From Deroplatys truncata (taxonomy: Eukaryota; Arthropoda; Insecta; Mantodea; Mantidae): a DNA stretch of 64,000 nucleotides. The DNA is taken from positions 61,054,539 through 61,118,538 of the forward strand of contig CM060976.1 in the NCBI GenBank assembly GCA_030765065.1. The letters are read 5' to 3'. Of this stretch, positions 56,251 to 64,000 are shown one piece after another. Position numbers and translations under genes: made by a program. Each line of letters starts with the position of its first letter. Positions within the stretch are counted from its first letter, which is position 1. The notes below the pieces were generated by a model. That model searched no databases and had not been told where the DNA came from. It saw only the letters and a list, made by a program, of their open reading frames with translations.

Positions 56251-57092
56251 TGTTCTCTACCTAGTTCGTATTATTCCAGATAAATCCTTGCAGAAATAAT
56301 TTCATTACATGTTTCGTTGAGGGTACAAGGGTGATAAAGGAAACCGAATCGAGTCAGATGTTTAAAAGCGAGTCGCTGTATAATGACCTTGAAATTCCAT
56401 ATTCTTTTCATAGCATCGAGAGTGTGTTTTAAGAGACTTATATTTATTTGTGTAGCACTTTTTTGTCTATTTTGTTAGGTTAACCAGCTATACATAATCA
56501 TTCAAAATATTCATTCCTAATGAAGACGACTTCACAGGCTGTTCCCAGAAAGTTCAAGATATCCATTTTATTTTACATGTAAATACTGGAATTTATAATA
56601 TTTTAATCAAAATCGTTAGAGCCATTTTTAGATCGTAAAAAAAATGTTGAAACATTTTCCGTATAAACGGAGCTTCTTATAAAATTATTCATTTTACTTA
56701 TGGACCTTAAAACGGATATTTCCGGTGAGATCGACATGCAATTTTTGGGTGGAATGCAATACTTCCTCTAACTACTAGATACGTGATGTCGTCCTCCATG
56801 ATGTAGTCGTTACCATGCTAGACTCTAGGTCGTATGGGTCCCGAGGTCGCGGGTTCAAATTCGGCGGAGGGCGATGGATTGTTTTCGGGCGTAAAAATTC
56901 TTAGTATGGCTTCCTTCGGAAGGGAAGTCCCGTGCCGTAGATTTACGGCACATAAAAGAACCTCAAGCCTGATAAAGAGATCTCGAAGCAAAATTTCCTG
57001 TCTTTCACGTCCAATATAGAATGGGACGCTAAGGACAACAGCAATTAAAGACCCAATTTAATTTCAATTTAGGTACGTGGTAGAGAAAGTAG
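56251..57092 (-). mobile_element. Rep-A copy, diverged, split by a SINE-A
   Basis: It starts at TGTTCTCTACCTAG directly after the 3' end of the plus copy (tail-to-tail), runs to GGGTGGAATGCAATACTTCC and the 5' hairpin, is interrupted at 56786-57073, and finishes with TACGTGGTAGAGAAAGTAG. It lacks the GT microsatellite. Confidence 0.75.
56786..57073 (+). mobile_element. SINE-A inserted in a Rep-A 5' hairpin
   Basis: GTCGTCCTCCATGATGTAG start, B box GGTTCAAATTC, GGGCGTAAAAATTC body, TCACGTCCAATATAG end and a TTTAATTTC-rich tail. TACGTG at 56780-56785 and 57074-57079 is a short likely target-site duplication. This is one of the two or three most complete copies. Confidence 0.88.
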
Positions 57093-58452
57093 AATTAGCT
57101 ATGTTATATTTTATGCAGGAATTAGAGCTTTTAGAAAAATCAGACTCTGTGAATGGCGTTAAACTGTAATAGCAAAGTTCAGTTTTCCATGCAAAAGTAT
57201 GTATTAACATATGTGATGGGAAAAAAAGAAAAGAAATACCTGGCTTATCGTCCAGATTCCTTAAAAATTACCTAAAAAAAGGTTATGAGCATGTTTCTGA
57301 AGAGTTTTGTTACGTACTAATAAATTTCGGTAAGACAAGTTTTTAAGAGGTCATATAACTTTTTCTTCACTGTAATTCGTGGACATAAACTGCTTTGCAA
57401 GCATAAGGAAAAACTCCAGTTTGTGTAATTTTTAACCCAAATTCTCTCATTTTATAATATTAGTATAGCCTAGCTAGTGCATTTTAATTGGACATTGTTC
57501 CCCTCTTGTTCCTGTGTTATAAATAAGTAACGTCGTTAACTAACAACGCCAACATATGCAAGCAATAGATTTAAGGAAATCAACTCAGGCATCGAGTGCT
57601 ATAGCATGCACATACAAAATCGAGGGGCAGAAGAATAATACCTACCACATTGGAGCCACAAATTGTCTACGTCTTCCCTCTGCTATCGCAACAGTGTTGA
57701 TCTATGAACACTTGTTATCGCCTCGTCAGTCCTTAGTGTAAGCTAGGGGACCTTCCCATATCGGATCTGACCTTTGACTTGGCTTTCGAACCTCGAGACC
57801 TATCTTTATACCCTTGTTCGCTTTTGTTCCCTAAGAATCTCTTGCATAGCATTCACAAATGTGTAACTTGATACGAGCTGGATTTCAACATTCCATCCAT
57901 AAAAGCAGCGTTTCTAAGCGCCAGTGGCGGCGGCTGCTGCATAAGAGCACGTGAACACCCTTACTTTTGACACCTTGTGGATTTGTTGGTTAATGTAAAA
58001 TCCACGGCATTGAAATCCACCGCGCTACTACTCTTAGCTTGATGAGACATGGCAGCAAAGTCGCTGGTACATTTTGACTTGTGCACGTTTTAACGAACTT
58101 CTGCAATGTGCAATTGGTATGGCTAATTACCCTATGGGGCCAAACACATAAGGGTTGCGCAGACGTGAAAAAGCGCGAAGCTTTTCCCGAACTCTGCTTC
58201 CATACTTTAACTAAATTTACGTCAATGTCACTAGGTGGTAGCACACTACGGCAGAAGTTGCCACTGTAGCAGAAGTATAACTAAACGTATAAGTAGCGCG
58301 CACAAGAACGGAAACTTCTCCCGGTTTCTCCATATCTATAATCTCAACTACAATTTAAGTGACACATTATTAGTTCTTGCCCTAACACGGCGTACTCGAT
58401 TAGTACCTACACAACAAACATAAAAAAAAGTTCTCTCTTCAGAGGAGTTATG

Positions 58453-58489
<37 letters not shown>

Positions 58490-59004
58490 GGTGTTTTTAA
58501 GAGCGGCTGCAGTTGTCCCAATTTGACTGGTTTAAATTTTGTGAGCACCCAAAACGTATACCTACTCACGAGCTACTACTATGTAACGCACTTCACGTTG
58601 TAAGACGAAAGCAAAGTATACTTGGCGAGCTACCCGTCTTAAGTCAGTCTTCCACGTCCGCTTTATTGCTTATTTGCGTATTTAGGAAGACAAACGCTTT
58701 ACATTCATTGAAAAAAAGCTGTTTATGGAATACAAAATACTTTGAATTGAAGTTCGTCTAATACATTAGACCCTTCTGCCTATGCTGCAGAGTTTTCTAG
58801 CAGATATTAACACTTATCCAGAATTCTCATGTTAAAAATCACCAAAACTTCCCACTGAACGAACATGTCCGCCTTTAACATGTAAGGTCATATCGGCGGC
58901 AATTGCTCGATGGCAATGATGTTCACTCGTTTACTATTCTGTTAATCTTTGAGTTTGTTTACGTTGGGTTTTGTTTATAAAAATTAAATTCATACATATT
59001 TACA
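57093..59004. other. Unassigned sequence with (ATT)n at 58453-58490
   Basis: 57900-58260 is more GC-balanced than its surroundings, and a minus frame (57990-58244, 84 residues) looks coding-like at its C-terminal end but matches no family I can name. It may be the relic of an unrecognised repeat. The rest is A+T-rich. Confidence 0.4.
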
Positions 59005-59130
59005 TTCTCACCCATACCTCCAGACTCTAAGGAGGATACGGAATAATCCTTGCTGAAGAAAACTTCCCACTCTCCAGCCGGGATTTGGAAGCTAGCATGC
59101 TAACCAGCAGACCACAGAAGCCGTCTAAAA
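59005..59130 (-). mobile_element. SINE-C copy
   Basis: The minus strand has a head with TGGTCTGCTGGTTAGCATGC, the AAATCCCGGCTGG region, the body AAGGATTATTCCGTATCC and AGAGTCTGGAGGTATGGGTG. Confidence 0.6.
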
Positions 59131-59357
59131 CATCTTATGCGGTGTCCACACAATTTTTTCTACTGATGACAAATTCCCATATATACGTGTATATTATAGT
59201 ATTCATATAAAACTATTCTTCTATCAATATTAGGTTATTCATGAAACAATTTTACTTAAGATTTCAAATTAAGCAATAAGTGCTTAGCTGCATAAAACAC
59301 GGACACAGTACTCATATATTTAACCTTGGTAATCGGTTTTTGGGATGGAATGAAAAA
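59131..59357. other. Unassigned sequence
   Basis: Short A+T-rich spacer. Confidence 0.4.
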
Positions 59358-59990
59358 TTCTGTATTGCATTCACATGACTTTCTCTGCTCGCTCCTCTAC
59401 CAACTATTTTTTACAAAAGCTTATTATTCCATCTACTTATTAATCCAGATAAACTTTCAATTTGCATTTACATATTTCGTTACAGGATAGTAGGTAAAGT
59501 GATAGAATTTAAAGAGCTGTCGCTATGTGACGGTTTTGAAATTCCGTGCTGTTTACATAACAAAAAATAAATAAACAAAAAAAAAATAACGACTTGCAAG
59601 TTGAGAAAAGTATAAATAATTGAAGATTCAAACCAATAACAATGAATATTGCGGAAACGGTTAACTCCACAAAAAAATAAACAAACAAAAAACAAAAGTG
59701 AGTATTTGACCAACTATGTGTTTTTAACGAGGTCTAACTTTTTTCCGTAGTAAGATTTTGTCCACGATCATTCAAGATGAAGACCGCACAGGCTATTCCA
59801 AGAAAATTCAAGATATACTTTTGGGGGGGGGGTTCCATGCAAATACCTTTAACATAATATATTTTAAACAAAATCGAGATAATCATTTTTTAAGAAAATT
59901 TCAATGTGGGGCGGGGTGTACTTTGTTGAAAATCTTCTTCTTCTTGGAAGGCAATGTATCGGTGAAATTTGGTAAAAAATGTGAACAATT
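59358..59990 (-). mobile_element. Rep-A copy, diverged, 5'-truncated
   Basis: CTGTATTGCATTCACATGACTTTCTCTGC is the 3' terminus inverted. The body follows to about the CTTGGAAGGCA segment, and the microsatellite and 5' hairpin are missing. Confidence 0.75.
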
Positions 59991-60135
59991 TCGAGATTTT
60001 GTCTTTTGCACTTTTATTATACTTATAATTTGTACTTTCATGACACACAATTGGTTTTTAATATAAAAAAATTTAAAGACATAAATGGCTATTTATTTGG
60101 TTCTGTAGCGTTTAGGTAAAGCACTCCAACTTTAA

Positions 60136-60921
60136 AGGCTGGTTCACAATCAACGAGAACGGTAACCAGAACGAGAACGAGAAAGTTGAAATACATGTAT
60201 TCAAATGGGAATGTTCACAACCGACGGGAAGCCTTCCCGGGCCCCGGGAACGGGAAAGAAGAGTTGCCCAACTTCTTTCTCGTTCTCGTTCCCGGGCACG
60301 GCATATTAAATCCATATTGTGCACATTAGACTCTTCACTCAAGAGGTTGTTTTAGGCGGCCGTGACATGAAACAGCCACTAGTGCTCTCTATAGTTGCAA
60401 GTTGGAAACATGAAAGTGGAAGGAATTAGTAGTAAATTTGCTTCCTAACCTCATCCCGACATCCGCAAATCTAATCAGCGTTGGTTCCTCTGGTGAAGGG
60501 GTCATTTGTAGTTTGTTTATATGCAACTCAAAACTGGCTATTACCTAAAAACAATAACAAAAGCTACAAACAACAGCTAAAACTGGTGGAAATTAAAAAA
60601 GAAAAATAAACAATTTTAATGTATGCCACTAAATAAAGGAATGAAAGCTTGGCATAAACCGAGGGATTGGAAATGTAATTGATATGCATTTAGATAATGT
60701 TTACTTTATCGAATTTTGACGTTGGCTCGGCTAATTTGGAAGTAGGTGAAAAAATATCATTGGTCAGTTAAAACAAATGAAACCCCAATGCGCAAAATCG
60801 ACTTTCACTTTGTGATCGATATGCATTCCCGTTCTCGTTACCGGGCCGCTGTGAACCAATATCTTGCATGGTGCATTGCTTCCCGTACTCGTACCGTTCT
60901 CGGGCTGTTGTGAACCAGCCT
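60136..60921. mobile_element. Harbinger-like MITE, 786 bp
   Basis: Ends AGGCTGGTTCACAATCAACG / CCGTTCTCGGGCTGTTGTGAACCAGCCT share AGGCTGGTTCACAA and GAGAACGG after one loop. The flanking TAA at 60133-60135 and 60922-60924 is a 3-bp target duplication typical of PIF/Harbinger. GAGAACG and GTTCCCG/CGGGAAC motifs are repeated near both ends. A GC-rich palindromic block (CCCGGGCCCCGGGAACGGG) lies at 60238-60256. There is no transposase, so it is non-autonomous. Confidence 0.85.
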
Positions 60922-60924
60922 TAA

Positions 60925-61784
60925 ACTCGATTTTTCCCAGTCAGTCCTTCCTTCCTGCTTTCTTTCTTTTCTTTCTTCCCTCAGTTGCCAGAGTAAATAC
61001 CGGAATGGATATTTAATACCACGACCCAAAGTTCCACGTTATGTATAAAGCAATAGAAAACATTGAAATAGATGGTAATAGTGAATGCACTGCGAACTTC
61101 TACATATAATGAAAGCAAGTAAACTGGATGGCACCCCAATGCCATCTGCCCGGCAAGCGTGGAAGCAGAGATAACAGTTGCTGGCACTAAGGTCACTGTG
61201 GACAACTGTCGAAGCTGCCAATATGATCGTCACGTATACAAGTACAGAGATACACCTGCCTTTCACTAAGGCCTCTGTGGACACGTGCCCAAGGAAGATG
61301 GTATGGCACAGGGATGAGACCTAGAAGGTTAACCGATCCAAGAGTTCTCCCCTAACAGATCCTACGCCATATGACCACGTAGTTAAAGCGACATAAAATA
61401 GAGAGAAAAAAACATGTGTATTCTAATATTTTAAGCTAGAGCTTCATTTGCATCTTAAAAATTCATGGTAATTAAATTCTGCTTTAACCAAAATGGTAAG
61501 AATTATACACAAAATATAATTAAACTGAGAAGCACGATGGTGATTACGTCTTCTTTAGATTTTTTTTTTAAACTGCTTCATTTGTAGTCCCCTTTTAACT
61601 CCTATGGTCACATCGCTTTGGCCTGGGAAAAGACTAATGGTGTTTTCTCTTTCCTTTCTTACTTTTGCATTTATATTGTCCCCTTTAACTTGTACGCCAG
61701 TTTCCGGGGCTTTGGCTTTAGCAATAAATGATGGTGTTAGCAACTCGAAGTTAGAAATTTTATTTTTTAATCATTTTTATTAGG
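60925..61784. other. Unassigned sequence
   Basis: 61130-61330 has balanced composition and repeated CTAAGG-CTGTGGACA phrases (two units at 61185 and 61265), so it could be an unknown repeat. No gene supported. Confidence 0.4.
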
Positions 61785-61945
61785 AAACACACTCGTATTC
61801 ATTCACACTAACAGACTCAGCGTAGGATAAAGAATGATTCCGTATATTTTAAAGAGAAATTCTCCTATCCCAGTCAAGAATAGAACCCGGGACCTGGTGT
61901 AAGAAGCTAGAAGGATGACCATTCGACCACAAGGGAAGTGACCTA
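61785..61945 (-). mobile_element. SINE-C copy
   Basis: The minus strand has a degenerate B box in CGGGTTCTATTC, the body AATTTCTCTTTAAAAT, GGAATCATTCTTTATCC and a CTGAGTCTGTTAGTGTGAATG tail. Confidence 0.6.
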
Positions 61946-63690
61946 GAATACGGTTAGATGTATTATACGTTTGAAGTGATTTTAAAGATTGCCTTTACTT
62001 TAATTTTATACTAACGGTATTTATTTATTTCATAGATTCGAGTTTCATTTATAACCTCAAGAAGCAAAAACATGCACAACCGTTTTATTCCGGATGGTTT
62101 TTAGTTTACAAAAAAATATGAATCTCACACAATTAGCAAAACACTTATTTCTGTAATATTGCTAATATGCTAAGACAGTTGAAGTGATATTAATTTAAGA
62201 AAACACATTTGGACCTTTATTGTTTACCTTTCTTTTCGTCCCAACTGGAATTCAGTCGTCTCTAAGACATTTCTCAAATTTTTATCAGCTTAACTTACCA
62301 GCTAACAAACGACAAACGATCACAAGTTCAGCTATTTAAGTAAACAGTTGGTAGTGTATTTTTGACTTACCATATTCCAGGTTCCAGCCGAAGGTTAATT
62401 GTCTCTGGATTTTCGAACTTATGACCTAGAAAAGCAGAAAGAGAGTTTATTAGAAAGTGATGTATTCCATAAATAGCACTACATAAATACGCCTTAATTT
62501 TCTTCACTTTCTAAGAAAGACACGTCATTCTTAGTCGTGTTTACTTGATAAGCTACAATGTTCGTTTGGGCAGCGCTGTATTAAACAAGAGAAAAGCGAG
62601 CTCCTAACAGCGTTAGCTAAAAAGCTAACGATAGTCGAGCAAAGGACCAATGTGTTCAATGTAGGCACTACTAATAATTAATTGCTTGATGGACAAAAAC
62701 TCTTTGAGATGCTAAATGCGTATCTGAAGAAATTAAAAACAAACTCTTAAGGGAATATACTAGAAACACACGGACAGTGCCAAAGCAAGAGTAAAACGCA
62801 TTGTCATAAACGTCATTTACAAAAAAGCAAAAATCATATTTTTTAATTTGTTCTGTATTGCTTGGTTCAAAATGTCCAAGATGCGTAAGGAATTTAGCCA
62901 GAAAAAATAATAATAGTAATAATAATAAAACATTGAAAACATAAACGCGGAAAATGGAAAGAACACAACTGTACTAAATAGTTTAGAAAATTCTATGAAA
63001 AGTACCGACATTTAATCGACAATAATGTTAGCTGTTGTTTAGCAATAATTGAATTTCTTTGTTAATTATGCAGTATTGTTGCTCCGATTGCTTGGGTCAC
63101 ATTTGTTTTCTGTTGTATTTTCTAACCTACAGTGCTCATCATTTTCCAGATACTAGTCATTAAATGTATGATTTCTAAAACCTGAAGTTAGGAGCAGTTT
63201 AATCCAGTATCTTTAGTCATAGATGCCGAATCACTGTTCAGGTACCACTTCTATTTGTCTACTCTTAGTATTATGTAGATATGTGTTACAAGTTTATGAA
63301 GTAAGGCAAAATATAGGAACAAAACATAAAATGTTTGAAAGCTAATGATCCCCAAGCTGCGCAATGTAGTAGTATTCGATACCGTCTGAAGCAATTTAAT
63401 TTCGCCGGTAATTCGTTCCGTCATCCTTCATGTGGTGCTGCTAGTGCTCAGGGTGGAATGACGATTCGTGGAAGTCTTGTTGAAGTATATTATGGTAAGA
63501 GTAGCAGATAATTTACATTTTTATTGTCTCCCCTTTCTCCCTAAGCACATTGTTTCGCCACAACTTAACATGCTTGTTTTGAAGAAATTATATTTTATGT
63601 TGAAATTATGATGTCGCAACAGCGTTTGAATAGCTGGCCACATACCGCCTCAGACGCTACAATATATCTCGCGTGTTCGTATCTTCCGAG
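61946..63690. other. Unassigned A+T-rich sequence
   Basis: No repeat or coding signal. The segment just before 63691 becomes progressively richer in GC. Confidence 0.4.
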
Positions 63691-64000
63691 ATGGCTAAGA
63701 AGAAGGTACGCAGAGTAGGCACCCGAGGAGAACCCGACGCAGCCGCCGCAGCCCGGGGCTACCTATGCCTCGACCGTCACTTCACTGCCATCCAGCACAG
63801 CTTCGCGCGACTGCCTCCGCAGTTGCTGCCACCTTCACCGGTGTTCACGCCGCCGATCCTGGGAGCTTCCCAGCTAGCGCAAATCCAACCTGTGCCTCAT
63901 GGGAGGTACAGTGCTGTCATCCGAGGGGTACCGAGGGACCTGCCAGTCAGATTCCTCATCAACGCAGCTCACCAGCCTTCAGCCTTTAAGGCCGCTCGGA
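63691..64000 (+). CDS. GC-rich ORF open to the window edge; possible LINE ORF1 (gag-like) start
   Basis: An ATG at 63691 in a good initiation context (G at -3 and G at +4) opens 103 codons with no stop before the window ends, so the 3' part is missing. The protein starts MAKKKVRRVGTRGEP, is basic at the N-terminus and has an alanine run. It then has a proline-rich stretch (RLPPQLLPPSPVFTPPIL) and RYSAVIRGVPRDLPVRFLI. The last block resembles the start of the RNA-binding/PRE_C2HC region of gag-like ORF1 proteins of Jockey-clade LINEs (V-I/L-R-G-L/V-P pattern). That is weak evidence. The region is much richer in G+C than its neighbours, like the Jockey relic at 4 kb. The alternative is a first exon of a host gene. 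The frame at 63765 is a shadow of this one. Confidence 0.45.
   Translation, partial: MAKKKVRRVGTRGEPDAAAAARGYLCLDRHFTAIQHSFARLPPQLLPPSPVFTPPILGASQLAQIQPVPHGRYSAVIRGVPRDLPVRFLINAAHQPSAFKAAR

Overview
This window looks like intergenic or intronic DNA from a large, repeat-rich arthropod genome, probably an insect. The reasons are the A+T-rich composition (by eye, not counted), the lack of any long open reading frame, and the mix of fossil elements. These are tRNA-derived SINEs, Jockey-like and other non-LTR retrotransposon pieces, Tc1/mariner-superfamily, mariner and hAT-like transposases, and MITE-like elements. I found no convincing host gene, no rRNA and no intact canonical tRNA. Species cannot be fixed from the sequence alone.

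The dominant component is one dispersed family, here called Rep-A (about 840-890 bp when complete). At least 25 complete, nested or fragmentary copies lie on both strands and cover very roughly a quarter to a third of the window. Complete copies start ACTTTCTCTACT inside a run of T, fold into a 5' hairpin, and carry a short GT-type microsatellite about 140 bp in. They end with the inverted motif AGTAGAGAAAGT, a small hairpin and CATCAGA before another run of T. Subterminal inverted repeats, a hairpin at only one extremity, T|T insertion and an embedded microsatellite are the described hallmarks of Helentron-associated non-autonomous elements (HINE/DINE-1-like). That assignment is an inference.

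Layout. 1-5.2 kb: Rep-A 3' part, SINE-A piece, hAT-like (DUF659-type) transposase pseudogene, Jockey-like reverse transcriptase relic. 5.2-9.7 kb: sparse, with a candidate TIR element and a Rep-A copy split by a SINE. 9.7-15.5 kb: a dense Rep-A cluster with copies inserted in copies. 15.5-20.5 kb: a hAT-related non-autonomous element, an inverted Rep-A pair and SINE-C copies. 20.7-24.4 kb: LINE relics and SINE-A copies. 24.8-26.4 kb: a Tc1-like element with clear TIRs. 27-31 kb: two Rep-A copies around LINE and SINE relics. 31-36.5 kb: SINE-B, a TIR element and a LINE relic. 36.6-41.5 kb: a second Rep-A cluster with a mariner relic. 41.8-46.8 kb: SINE-B, a foldback Tc1/mariner-superfamily element and a LINE relic. 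48.5-49.9 kb: an inverted pair of tRNA-like SINEs and Rep-A. 52.4-57.1 kb: a second foldback element, a Tc1-like transposase split by a SINE, and more Rep-A. 59.3-60.9 kb: Rep-A and a Harbinger-like MITE. At the right edge a GC-rich ORF (63691 onward) stays open to the last base and is the only candidate for an intact coding region.

Functionally nothing here forms a pathway. The window records successive transposition: autonomous families now dead by frameshift, stop and deletion, their non-autonomous derivatives, and a T-run-targeting repeat that repeatedly inserted into older copies of itself.
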